Origin: Sisyra terminalis
Taxonomy: Eukaryota; Arthropoda; Insecta; Neuroptera; Sisyridae
Reading direction: 5' to 3'
Assembly: GCA_958496175.1 (NCBI GenBank)
Contig: OY292277.1
Span: forward strand, 48,433,050 to 48,497,049
Length of the DNA stretch: 64,000 bases
Both the position numbers and the translations under genes were made by a program. Positions 49,621 to 61,610 of this stretch are shown here, one piece after another. The first letter of the stretch is position 1. Each line of letters opens with the position of its first letter. Below the pieces are notes generated by a model. The model was not told where the DNA came from and searched no databases. It worked only from the letters and a program-made list of their open reading frames with translations.

Positions 49621-52480
49621 TAATGTGCAGTTACATGTAATTAAAGGGTTTGAATTAAATGTGTGTTAATTTATTTACCCTTGCGAAATCTCGAAAACTA
49701 CACGTAGCATTAACGAAGTAAGTACCAAGTTTTTATCAGGGTACCGAATGTACTTGAAATCAGTTTTCCTTTTAGCGGCACCAAAATCATTGTAGACCTG
49801 TGTAATTTATCTTTTTTTAGTGAAAATGGACGAATTTGTGCTTAATTTAAGGGGTAATTTGAGTCACTTAGTACTGTAAGTATCTACAAAAAAAAGAAGC
49901 AAAAATGGCAATGAAATTTTTAAGTTTTACAGTTCATGTAAGTTAAACTCAAGAAAATTTTTTGTACTTATAAAAAATGATTTTTTTCCATTCATAATAA
50001 ATTTTACTGTACCCTTGTATAAGAGTCAAAGACCTTGAATAACTTTTCTAGGAAAGCCCATAGATACTAATCAATATGTAAAAAACTTCTTTTTGCCCTT
50101 TACTTTTAACTGTTAAGAAGTCAATTGATGAAAAGTTAAAAATTAAAAGCTATTTTAAATATGATAATCAGGAATACTCTTCAACAAATATTAAATAGGT
50201 TTTTTTTTTCTGAGTAATATAAAACTGCGATGTAGTGAAGCGCAAACATTGACCCACCAACCAGCAAGTTATTAGTGCAACTTTATCAATTTCCTCCGGT
50301 GGTTTTACTACAGTGTAATGGAGAGATTGTGCAAAACTTTAAGTTGGCCACCGCTTTTGCTAATCGATATTCTTGAAACATAGGTCATTCGGTTTGGTGT
50401 ACAAAATTTAATGGTAACATAACATTTGATTAAGAAACATCTTTGACCATTTTAATTAAATCCGTTCACGGATGATTAACGTATCGATTGGCTTTCCTCT
50501 AAAGAGACCATATACCTTACGTTTTTCCTCAAACACTGAAAATTTAACTAGGAATCCTTAAAGTTTGCTGATGGCTAATGGTTAAAGTAAAACCAAAGAA
50601 AACAATTAGTACTTGGGATATTAAAAACTAACAAATTCTTTTATGCAAATTTTTGTGCTATTTTTCAAATTGCATTAAATCTTTTGTGCGGTTAATTGTT
50701 CTTTATAGCCATTTCCATTTGTTTGCGTCCAACCCATTGTTACATGTTTTGTATTTAACCCATTATTGTTTTCAAAGCCAAAGCTCTACACGTTGGTTAA
50801 TAGTTTCGTTTAAACCATTAATTTAATTTGAATGAATAAGGGGCATTAATGAACACAACGGAATATTTAAATAAGAAAATGAAGAGTTGATTGCCTAATG
50901 AGATTTTAATGATATAAGAATCCATTTTCTTTGTGTGTAAAATAGAAAATTAATTGATGGCCAAATGTATGGGAATCTATAATGGCGAAGCTATTAGTGT
51001 TAAAGACTTGCATGTTTATTTACTACTGCACCAAAAAAACCATAATAAATTATTATACAAAAATTTATGTTTGGGGAAAAAATCTCATTAGATATGTCTA
51101 CAGTTTAGAGTACAAACATAGAATTTCACTCGGAGGGTAGTTGACTTGTTTTTCTCAAAAGCTTTCAAAATCAAACAAATTTCATATTGAAATATCTGAA
51201 TATAAGATTTTCTTGCTTTGTTGAAATTCTAATATCGGCAGATAAGAAAACGAGATATGGAAATTTCATATCGATTGATACGGGAAAGAAGCAAACACGA
51301 CCGCCCGATACCGCCCCCATTAAATTGTCCTCAGGCTATATGGATGTTTGTTTCTTATGGCACTCTAATTACACTAACAGGCACACGAAAAGGAGATCCT
51401 TTGATATATGAGATCCAATTGTTTTATATGTAAATATATTACGTACCCTGTTCATATATCGTAACTATGAAACTTCATATACTTATAAACAACTATCGTT
51501 ACGATAATTTTACATTTTCAGTTGGCATTCGTACAAAGTTGATTTTCAACAATAAACGACTACTTGACATCCTCGCCATTGGTGAAATAATTTTTCAGTC
51601 AAGAGGTTTTTGTAGACAAATATCAGCATATTTTATATTCAAAATCATTCCCAATAAAAACGTTAACGGTTATCAATTTTTGAAGGTGAATTTAAAAATT
51701 GTTGAATCATTCTTTTTGACCTGTTAACATTCTCTTAGATCTCAATGAGGTCAATTCAAACTTCTCAACTAAAATCTGCTTTTGATTTGTATATTAATGA
51801 TGCTAGAATCACCAATTCTTTTTATCGTTATTTTAAAGTATGTAATACAGTATAAAGTCTTGTTTGTATGTTTTTTGTGAAGCGGAAAGTATAAGTGTGA
51901 TTTTCCAGTTGTTGGCGACCAAGCTTTTGTCGTTTGTGTATTGATATCTCGGGAAAAAAGTTACAGTTATATAGCAAAATATGAGCTCTGTTTTTAAGAC
52001 TTGAATTTATGACACATATTTGTACAATACTTTTGTGGAAAATAAAATGAAAAATTGCAGAATAGATAAAATGCAGACAAGTTTGTTTTTCTTCTATGAA
52101 AAAAAATGTAAGGGATGATTTTCATAAAATTTTTTTTATGCAAATTCGATGATTAATTAGATCGAAATAACTAAGAAAGGCCCTCGTCAGATAAGATGGT
52201 CTAAAATTCCCCCATTGTAATCTAATTTTTTTCTGAAAATATCTTACAGTATCGACAACATCTCAGCCAAATTTCAACTCTAAAATATGACGCTTTTTTG
52301 TGTAAAAAAATTTTTTTTTTTTTTCAAAATTAATATTCTCTGAAACTGTTTGATAATACCAAAAAAAGTGCTTGTGAGTTTCAAGATATCACTAAATAGT
52401 ATTCCGAGAAAAATTCGCTCATGAATTAGATCGATCGATCATTGTTAAAAATACGATTTATTTTTTCAAAAAAAATTTTT
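49621..52480. other. Long AT-rich region without recognised gene
   Basis: Frames at 51,187-51,411 and 51,467-51,727 are open but have no recognisable domain. Several poly-T/poly-A tracts are present. No RNA gene or TIR is seen. Confidence 0.45.
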
Positions 52481-52481
52481 T

Positions 52482-52890
52482 ATGCCAAAATCGTTTGGTA
52501 CACCTTAGTTCTTTTGCTATATAATCCTCTATCATCATTCTACAATATAATTTTTTTCAGATTTTTAAAAATATTAGACAATAGTTAAAAAAAAAAGTAT
52601 TCTTTGAACATTTTTTTGTGTGCTAAAATCTTTTAGTACCATCACGTAATTTTTTTTACATCATCCCCTTGTCTCAGTTTACTAAATATAATTTTTTTGT
52701 ATTTTTAAAAATGTTAGATAATGGTTAGAAAAATTAAACGTATTTTTTAATTCAGATTTTCAGCACTTACGTACTTAGTTTTTTTTCTAAAGTAATTATT
52801 CATGCCCTTAATCATCAACATTTTTTTTACATTTTCTAAGTAACATTAAAATATTTATAATTCATTTAGCAATTACTTTACATAGGCAAT
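52482..52890. repeat. Degenerate ~137-bp tandem repeat, about 3 units
   Basis: TGCCAAAATCGTTTGGTAC at 52,482, GTGCTAAAATCTTTTAGTAC at about 52,618 and TTCAGCACTTACGTACTT at about 52,756 begin successive units. The first two share TTTTTAAAAAT(A/G)TTAGA(C/T)AATGGTTA-like blocks, and the third is heavily worn. Confidence 0.5.
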
Positions 52891-53099
52891 AGATTGTGCT
52901 TTTGTCACATGGTAATTCAATTTTTTCAATTTTTATAATTCAACAAATGGACTTCTTCGTTATTGAAATTTGGAGCTCGGGTTCGTTTTTTCTTAACTTC
53001 GTTAGATATTCTAAATTATATGTTATTAATTTACAGAACGACTATTTTTATATTTCAAATTCAGTATAAGAGACAACTACAAAACTTCAATTTTTTACA

Positions 53100-54067
53100 C
53101 AAGAATGGTGTCTCTTTCTAACGCCTTTGATATCGCTATCAGATTGTCTTGGTTTATCAATATATTGTTTCCTACACTGACTTATCCATAAACTGTCATT
53201 ACTGTTCCTATTCTTTTTAATAATAAATCATGCAAATAACTAACAGGAGGTTTGTTTTGGTTGAAAATACAGTTTGGATTTATCTTACAGATAAAATTTT
53301 ATCTAATAGATAATTATCATGGAGATAAAGCCTACCAATACTGAAGTGAAAATACCGGGCCTAAATGTACCAAACATTTTTCTTAATGTCTTATCTTTAG
53401 CCCACCAGTGTGTTTCTCCAATAGTAGAAATAAGTTAAAATTTACTAAATTCTTGCCATACATTAAGTCTTTTATAAGATTCCTTTAAAAAACCGTACGT
53501 ATATGTACCTAAAATACCAAATAGTGAGATGGTTTCTTTGGTCTTTTGTGTGATATCCATAATAACTAAATTTAATAAATGTGCATAATACCAAGTATAA
53601 ACTTGATTTGGTGAAACTTGATTTAAGCATGCATTAAAACCTTTATAAGTACTTTGCATAATCGCTGCACCATCATTTACCAATTACCAATACATTTACC
53701 AATATCAATGTACAGATTTTTTAAAATTTCGAATATTAGGTTACAGATATTTTCTCCTGTTCAAGTATAATTAATAAAGATAAATAGATAGAGTATAATT
53801 AACAAGTTAAATTGATTTTTTTATTTATTTAAAGTCGCATCAATTTCTCAGGTTATTAGCGACTATAAGACATAGTGTAAACCATGCCCACTACAATATA
53901 TAATACATATACATTTAGCGTTGTAAATTTAATCTAAAAATTGAAATTGATAGAAGTAAGAATTGTAAAAATTTAATATCATTTAATAAAAAAAATAAAA
54001 AACCTGACCATATTTGTGGGCCGGTAGGCCCACGGGTATATTGCACCAGTAGGCCAGTCCACCACTG
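53100..54067 (-). mobile_element. hAT transposon remnant with terminal inverted repeat end
   Basis: The minus-strand terminus at 54,067 reads CAGTGGTGGACTGGCC, a typical hAT end. Further in, a frame at 53,683-53,435 encodes VNDGAAIMQSTYKGF, YYAHLLNLVIMD and SLFGILGTYTYGFL, which is the DGA...C/YAH.LNLV region of hAT transposases of the ZMYM1-like type. A shifted frame then gives IGETHWWAKDKTLRKMFG, corresponding to the conserved T.WWS block. The N-terminal zinc finger and C-terminal dimerisation parts and the other TIR are not seen. Dead copy. Confidence 0.75.
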
Positions 54068-54079
54068 TTGTAACTAAAA

Positions 54080-55860
54080 ATAATATTACTGAGCTTTAAA
54101 TTTGAAAACTACGAAAGCTGTACATACATTTTATATAAATGACAACAAAGTTTCAAAAAAGCAGTTTCATTTCAATCTCGATTTTTTTTTTGGACAAATA
54201 AAACATTTCAACCACTATGCACATATCTAAGGAATTTCGCAAAGCAACCCAAACCCCATCCGGCCCCCCGGTAAGCGTTGATATAAATAGGTACAATTAG
54301 TGAGTAGCATAACGGGCATAATTCATTGATTTTCAATAGAAATGTGTGCATAATAGACATTTTACATTCCTTGCGTATTTCACTTAATATTTTCTCTCTC
54401 CGGAATTCCTTTTTGCAAAGAGTGAAATAGGAAAAATCCCCATCCGAGTCAAGTTGTATATAAAACACAAATACCTTGACTTGAGGAACACAAATAATAA
54501 ACAAAAAAAAAAGAAAGGATAAAAGGGATGAAGAAAAAAGAAAACACCAAGATTGAATGCTGGATAATTTAAATACCAAATCAGATTTGTTATTTTCTGT
54601 GTGATTTTTTTTTTATATCTGGAATACTTGGAATGAAAGAGTTTTTCATTTGTAAATTTTCATTACTTAGAAGCACGGTGGAGAGGTGGAGCACGTAGGG
54701 ATAATATATTTTAGATAGCAAGTTTCGTATATGTTAAATGAAAAATTAATTCTCATACGTTGTGCTATTGGATTTGCAGTGTGCAACTTTGTTCAACTTT
54801 TCCTATATTAATTATAATTAACATCAATTTTGTAGCGTGTGCTTGGAATTAATGGTGAAAAGAACCTGATAGCAATTTTAATCTCCACTTGCCCATTATT
54901 TTTTTTTTCTATTTTTCTTCTTTTTTTTTTTTGTTCATTAACTCGGGTATTATTTTTGCATTTAGTTCCTATATGCATAGCATAGTTGGTTGATGCCTGC
55001 GATGATAGATTTATGTAACTATTAATCATGAACGTAACAATTGAGCGATTTTATTATGGACATTGATGTGTCGACAGCTTTTCAAAGCTCACGAGCAATA
55101 TTCGCGAGAGTTATGAAACCGCTTGGTAATGTTATCCCGTGACGTCAGTGCATTTCTGAAGTGTATGTTTGGGGGTGGCTTAACGGTTGGAGGTTGACGC
55201 TGCAATGCGGTGCAATCTGTTCATCGTAACTTTTTCACTGGCCGTTTTCTATACCTCATATTCTTTTTAACTAGCTCATATAATTTTTATGAAATTCACC
55301 ATCCATCTATTTTCGCTTCTTTAGCCGGGGTCTCAGATGTTCTCCATATATACCTGCACCTACATATGCATGGCTATTTCAGCACGTCAAAAGTTGGTGT
55401 TGTATAAAAACTTTCACAACCAAGTTTAAACCTTGAAATAATATGTATGATTTGTGGCATATTTCCTTGATTTATGTAATCTTTCATTATCCGGTGTAGT
55501 ATGCAAAGTGAGAATGATAAATTGAGGAAAATTGCATCAAAACGATGCAATGGAATGAATGTCTTAAACAAGTTTTCGTTTGCAGTTTACCGGATGAAAA
55601 ATTAAATTTTCCATAAATAATTAAAAGCACAAATTACAAAGTTTCAAAGCATTTTTAAATTAAAAAGATTTCCACTTAATGGAGATTGCAAAATTAGTTT
55701 TTAGTTTCCACAAAAAGCTTTCGTGAATCTAAACGAAATGAGACGAAAGATATCTAACTCTATTGAGAAGACTTTGGGCTTTATTTAAACGATTAATATT
55801 TCAAATTTATTGATAAAATTGTTATGTCCATTAGACTGATTCAAAAAAAATGATAATGTT
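54080..55860. other. No recognised gene
   Basis: AT-rich. A GC-richer patch at 55,040-55,220 contains TGACGTCA (55,140-55,147) and CGCGAGAG. A 123-codon minus-strand frame (54,579-54,208) starts with a hydrophobic run but shows no family signature and is probably chance. Confidence 0.4.
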
Positions 55861-55869
55861 TTTTTCTTA

Positions 55870-56396
55870 ATTATATCGAAAATATTGTTGGAAATGACAA
55901 AAAAAAATCCTGTGAAAGTTTAAACTCTTAATATTAATATTAAGAGGTGCCGCATCGCAAATTTCGATTTTCCATTTAAATAACATGGGAACAATGTTCT
56001 CTTGCACTTTGGAATTTTATAGCTCGCGTTGGTGACAATATTTCGGAATGATCAAGGTATATTCTTGTAGAAAATTGAACGATCTACAAAAAAGGTCTTT
56101 GTACAAGTTTTTAATATGTTTATTCCTTCAAAAGTTGTTCGAGATCAAAGTTGAACTAAAGAGAAATTTTATTATTTTTTCAATTTTTTGACGCAACCAT
56201 CAATTTTATGAGAAAATTTTATAGAACATTTTTTGTGGAGCACTTATTTTTCTATAGCTTATTTTTATAAAAGTTTTTGATATTTTTCACAGGTCCTAAG
56301 TTATTTGCATTAAACTGAAAATATTCGTAATTTTATTGTTTGAAATTAGTAACATTCCCTTAATTATTATATTTTTAACATAAAAATTACATATAC

Positions 56397-56441
<45 letters not shown>

Positions 56442-56654
56442 ATGTTTGTGACGTCAATTTCTTGTGGATTTCTACTGAATATCATGGTTTTTTATTTTTG
56501 CAATGCTTACTTCAAAATCCATTATACAATTTTCTTTGATTAGGATATCCATTAGGTTTTACATCTCTTCTTCCAACTAGACCAAAACCACCTTACATTG
56601 TTGTAACTTATCTCTATAAAAGTTTTTGATGTTTTTCACTGGTCCTAAGTTATT

Positions 56655-56686
<32 letters not shown>

Positions 56687-57120
56687 TAACTTAGGACCAG
56701 TGAAAAACATCAAAAACTTTTATAGAGATAAGTTATAGAAAAAAAAGTGCTCTACAAAAAATGTCTTATAAAATTTTTTCATAAAATTGATAGTTGTCAA
56801 AAAATTTTTAAATTTCTCTATAGTTACCTCGAATAACTTTTGAAGATATAAATATATCAAAACCTTGTACGGGACCTTTTTTGTAGATCGTTCAATTTTC
56901 TACAAGAATTAGATGGAATAATTATAACAATGTAAGGTGGTTTTGGTCTAGTTGGAAGAAGAGATGTAAAACCTAACGGTTATCCTAATCAAAGAAAATT
57001 GTATAATGGATTTTGAAGTAAGCATTGCAAAAATAAAAAACCATGATATTCAGTAGAAATCCACAAGAAATTGACGTCATAAACATCTTCATCAACGAAA
57101 ATCAATTCGAAAATACAAGA
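55870..57120. mobile_element. Rearranged foldback element (complex inverted repeats)
   Basis: Two arm segments pair in inverted orientation. 56,443-56,655 (GATGTTTGTGACGTCAATTT ... CACTGGTCCTAAGTTAT) pairs with 56,689-56,737 plus 56,926-57,093. The segment between those two, 56,738-56,925, pairs instead with 56,050-56,260 on the far left. The (AT)n run at 56,399-56,441 and the (TTA)n/(TA)n run at 56,650-56,690 sit at the joints. CCGCATCGCA near 55,953 resembles the foldback element at 59,902-61,118. No coding. Confidence 0.7.
56399..56441. repeat. (AT)n microsatellite
   Basis: About 20 AT dinucleotides at a joint of the foldback element. Confidence 0.95.
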
Positions 57121-57549
57121 CAATATATTTAAGTTGGCAAAGGCATAAATAGCCAGCAAAATCACTCAAAAGAAATTAGAATTAGGATTGTAAAAACTAG
57201 GGAAGATTTTCTTAATGTGGAAGTGTTTTTAAGTCATCTAATATTATAAAAGGCGACACAGCTTAAGATATTGAAAAGCTGTTTTTCATCAACATGACTA
57301 TCACTTCTGAAGCCACGAAAAAGCTCCTCAATGTAGTTTTCCCATAGCTCATTTCTTTCTTCAACATCTTTTACAGGATTTTATCACATAGTGTAGAAAG
57401 ACTATGCACTCTTTATTATAAATCTTTATTTTGAGATGAGAAATCCTGGATCGTTCCCAAAATTTTTCTTCTTGCAACTACATAAATGTGCAATTGGATA
57501 TTCTTTCAGAAAATTTTGTTCTTCTTTATCAATGCATTGCGAATTGAGC

Positions 57550-58287
57550 TTAAGGGTGGATCACCGTAAGAAAAAAAAATATTTCGATTTTTTTCCATAA
57601 ATGTCTTCTTATAACATTCAAGAATAACGTGTTAAAAGGATTTGTCGATATTCGAAATATTTCGAGTTATAGACCTATATACACTTATATACATAAAAAT
57701 TGAATAAATTGATAATAACATAAAAAAATATCTTAAAAAAACTTTAAATGCGTTTTTCTCGAAATCAACTTTTTAAAACTGGGAGACAAGATTCCTCCGA
57801 AACTATCCGACGGATTGACTTGAAACTGGAGAGTGTTATAGTTCAACACGTCTTCTTGGTACTGAGCCTCTGAAATTGACCAAACCTCACCCCCTCAAAG
57901 TGGGAGAGGGGGAGAGGTCCAAAAAAAGGTCGTTTTTTTTAACTTTTTTTTCAAAGTTGCGCCATTTTGTGAATTTTCTACTTTTTTCGGATTTTCGAAG
58001 TTCAGTACCAAGAAGACGCATTACTAAAACCTACATTCTTTGGAAAATCATGATCCGACTTCCGGTTTCCGAGAAAACTTGTCTCCCGTTTGCCTCCTCA
58101 TTTTTGAGAACCCTTTTTCAGAGCGCTGTAAAAAGGGAAGGGGGACATATCGGGACAAATAAAAAAAAAATTGTTCAAAACTTCAACTTTTACATGCCGA
58201 AGACCGTTTTTAATATCTCTAAAAAAAAATGGCAGCAGTTTTAAAACAGTCAATTTTTTTTACGTTCTGACGGTGACCCACCCTTAA
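57550..58287. mobile_element. TTAA-flanked TIR element (~730 bp, nonautonomous)
   Basis: TTAA (57,550-57,553) then GGGTGGATCACCGT; at the other end the complement of GGGTGGGTCACCGT (58,270-58,283) then TTAA (58,284-58,287). The 14-base TIRs differ once. A TTAA target duplication is the habit of piggyBac-like elements, so this may be a piggyBac-type MITE. The interior holds a 122-codon frame (57,876-58,244) in purine-rich DNA and internal partly inverted segments (around 57,775 and 58,075). No transposase is seen. Confidence 0.65.
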
Positions 58288-59560
58288 TTAGGGTTCTTTA
58301 CCACTATTGGCTTATACGATTCTTCTGAACTATAAATTTTCTAATTGGTTGAAATCCAGTAATTACTTTTTAAATTTGAAAAAAAATTGTATAGAACTAA
58401 CCGTGATAACAACAACAATGAACTGTTCTTGATTTTTTGCTAGTAATTTTAGTTTTAATGATTCAAAAAAAAGTTAACAAAATCTCAAAACTTTGCGATT
58501 ATATAAATGCAATGAAAACAAAACTAGTTGATATCTAGTTATACAAAGTTCAGCACTACGTAAATGTAAAGTTGAAACAAACTATTACTCGGATAAAACT
58601 ACCGAATTTGCCATGATTTTGAAAATTTCAAATTACTATGTGCTGATATATATACCTATTACACGTTGAAAGTTGAACGAGAACTTCATGTGCGATAACA
58701 CGTAATAATTGTGTAAGAATAATTGCAGAACGTAAATTAAATATTTATGCTTCAACAATAGAGCACAAAGTACAGTTTAAATTGATATGACATGTTATTG
58801 TGTAATGTGCTCAACTGTATAGTTTAACAATAAAGAAAACACGACATTTAGCGTAGGAAAACCATAATAGTGAAATAATTTAATGTGTAAACTTGAAATC
58901 ATTCACTGCGATCAAAACTTAAAAATTCCATTGTTGTATCTAATTAAAATACGGAAAGAAAAAAAGTATAATTAATATTTTATGTTCATCAATGTGGTAT
59001 GAACGTGTAACTCTTGTGTTAATATCGTGGCGTAATTTTCTCTTCAAACTTTATAAAGACTATTATAATTTATGCAGTTAAAAAGATAAAATTAAGCACA
59101 CTCGCTTCTAACGTAATTGAATTTTGTATTTTTTAAAATAAGGCTCTAGGTGGATAAAAAAAAATCATTGTGCAACACAATATATGAATTATGTATTGAG
59201 TTATCCGTTCTATGCAAAGCTGCAGCAAAAATAAATGAACCGCCTGCCACTGATTAAAATTATCGCAAATAATTGAAGAGGACATACAGTGGTAGAGTTT
59301 GAAATTTGATTTTTTTTTACCGATTAGCCAACGAAATTCATTACCATTTACTTTAACTCCTATAAGATTTCACTATTCTGGATATACTGTTATCGACTCT
59401 TGTGGACGTTTGCAGTCGTATTTTTTTATGGTCCTAGTTTGTAGAAGGATTTTGCATACCTAGGTTGTAGAAAGAAATCTGTAGTAAAGACCAAGCGACC
59501 AATATTATTAATGCAAGTAAACCCTAACACCACTAACCATTGAAGATCTGAATGGTAAAG
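58288..59560. other. AT-rich region without recognised gene
   Basis: No frame with recognisable protein, no RNA gene, no clear repeat. Confidence 0.5.
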
Positions 59561-59901
59561 TACGAAAGCGAAATAGGCTTAGAAGTACCAAAAGAGTATT
59601 CATAGCCTGACAATCAGCGACCACCCTGGAAATCCTGGAACCCAGCGATTGATACTTTCTTATCTGAATACCCAATCGACACTTAATCCCCTGTTCTGTT
59701 AAGCTATTCATGGAAATCAGAAACAGATACCAAGGATACCAAGAATTCTACACTGATGGATCAGACTAAACGGACAATCAGGATGTGTCATCATAACAGA
59801 CAACCAAAAAATTTCCTACAGGCTGAAATGCTTAGAACCCACAGAAAAAAAAAAACACAAAAGGAACCGTCAAACCTTAAAAATAAGATAATAATAAACA
59901 T
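59561..59901 (+). mobile_element. jockey-like LINE, RNase H start (5' piece of split copy)
   Basis: One frame reads PPWKSWNPAIDTFLSEYPID (the TPPW linker region of jockey-type ORF2), then a shifted frame reads QEFYTDGSD, the RNase H start with its catalytic Asp, followed by a degraded continuation. It is interrupted at 59,901 by the foldback element; the rest lies at 61,119-61,610. Decayed by stops and frameshifts. Confidence 0.75.
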
Positions 59902-61118
59902 TAGGGTGGGTCAAAAAAATCGATTATTTTTTTTTACAAGTGACGCGGAAAAATCGGTTGCTAGACACCTTAAAAAAATTCTCACCAAGTATGAGCTCTT
60001 AATTTTAATAGGAAGATCCTCCGCATCGCAGTTTTGTATTTTCTTCTCAGTCCAATAGAAAAAAATTCATACCTCATCATTTAGCGATTGTACAGAAAGA
60101 TGTTCTGAAAGAATTTTTTAGGAAATTTAATGCTCTACAAAAAAGGTATTCTATATTTTTTCCGTAAGCCTCACCATTTGAAAGATATTAAGGATTTAAT
60201 TTTGATTATTTTAAGACAAATTTCATTTTGGTTTATGAATTTTATAACTCGACAATAAATGACTCTTATACAATGCATAATACAAATTTTTGTTGGAAAT
60301 TAACCGCTCTATAAAAATTATGTCTTATGTTTTGGCGATTAAATTAACCGTTCAAAAGATATTCATCATCAAACTTTCATGTGTACGGATTTTAAAAGGT
60401 TTTGATGAGATATTCGAAAAATTTCAATTTAATTTATAATTTTTGCGAAAATTTACACGAATTTTAGTTTTTATCAACTGAGAAACTTCAAAATATTTTT
60501 CAAGTTCTTTTTTATGCTTAAGTATATTTGTCTCCATTAAAAAAATAAATTGTACATTATTTATCGCTTAGTTAAATATTTATTAATAAAAAAAGTATTT
60601 TTCATTATACATATATTATGATATATTTCAATATTAGAGAAAAACAATTTTTTGAAAAATCTTTTGAAGGGTTACTTTAATCGCCAAAATATAAGGAAGC
60701 ATTTTTATAGAGCAGTTAATTTCCAACAAAAATTTGTTATTGTGCATTGTATAAGAGTAATTTATTGTCGAGTTATAAAATTCATAAACAAAAATGAAAT
60801 TTGTCTTAAAATAATCAAAATTAAATCCTTAATATCTTTCAAATGGTTAGGCTTACGGAAAAAATATAGAATACCTTTTTTGTAGAGCATTAAATTTCCT
60901 AAAAAATTCTTTCAAAACATTTTTCTGTAGAATCGATAAATGATGAGGTATGAATTTTTTTCTATTGGACTGAGAAAAAAATACAAAACTGCGATGCAGA
61001 AGATCTTCCTATTAAAATTAAGAGCTCATACTTGGTGAGAATTTTTTAAAGGTGTCTAGCAACCCATTTTTCCGCGTCACTTGTAAAAAAAAATAATCGT
61101 TTTTTTTGACCCACCCTA
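59902..61118. mobile_element. 1,217-bp foldback element inserted in LINE
   Basis: Starts TAGGGTGGGTCAAAAAA and ends with its complement TTTTTTGACCCACCCTA. Arms of about 460 bp (59,902-60,362 and 60,650-61,118) match throughout, with a non-symmetric core of about 290 bp. It is flanked by the exact 8-bp duplication ATAAACAT (59,894-59,901 and 61,119-61,126). An 8-bp duplication suggests mobilisation by hAT- or P-type transposase (inference). No coding; frames at 59,756-60,058 and 60,652-60,885 are chance. Confidence 0.9.
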
Positions 61119-61610
61119 ATAAACATACAAAAAAATAGATCATATGCTTAAAAGCAAGTACTGAATAAAGTTGATCTGGATCCCTGGACATCATGGGGTA
61201 GATAGCAACGAGCAAGTGGATGAAGAAGCAAAAAGGGGAACCACCGAAGAACTAATCGAAGACCACGAGCTGTAATTGGAATACTGGAAGAGACTAGTCA
61301 GTAGTAAAGTCCAAAAAACCAGGGACAATATATGGAGAAATACATCCCAAAAATTAGCTACGGTGAGGGACTTAACCACCCAAAAGAAATGTCCAATGGT
61401 AGCGACCAGGAAAAAACAGTCAACCATAACTAGGTTGCATATTGGGCACAATAACCTTATACATATACACTACATCCACTACAGCCAAAATGCAGTAATT
61501 GCAATCAAGATTTGACAGTTAAACAATTCCTGATAGAGTGTGGGGCATACGATCGTCAGAGGGGTGCCTCAATACAGAAGAAAGGATTAAAAAGACTTTA
61601 GAATTTGTAA
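61119..61610 (+). mobile_element. jockey-like LINE, RNase H end (3' piece of split copy)
   Basis: It continues the LINE split by the foldback element. A frame near 61,172 reads LIWIPGHHGVDSNEQVDEEA, the closing signature of a retroelement RNase H, and the 79-codon frame 61,276-61,515 continues with the C-terminal tail (ending near RLHIGHNNL). Stops and frameshifts present. Not functional. Confidence 0.8.

Noticed and set aside
54208..54579. 123-codon minus-strand frame as a membrane protein gene
   Set aside because: Hydrophobic start arises from poly-pyrimidine DNA; no domain, no splice context, and rich in Leu/Phe/Ser from AT-rich tracts.
57876..58244. 122-codon frame in the TTAA-flanked element as a transposase
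   Set aside because: Lys/Arg/Phe-rich translation of A/T tracts, no DDE-type or zinc-finger motifs; fits a nonautonomous element.
59756..60885. Frames in the 1.2-kb foldback element as genes
   Set aside because: They lie in inverted arms and come from AT-rich sequence; the first also crosses the LINE/foldback junction.
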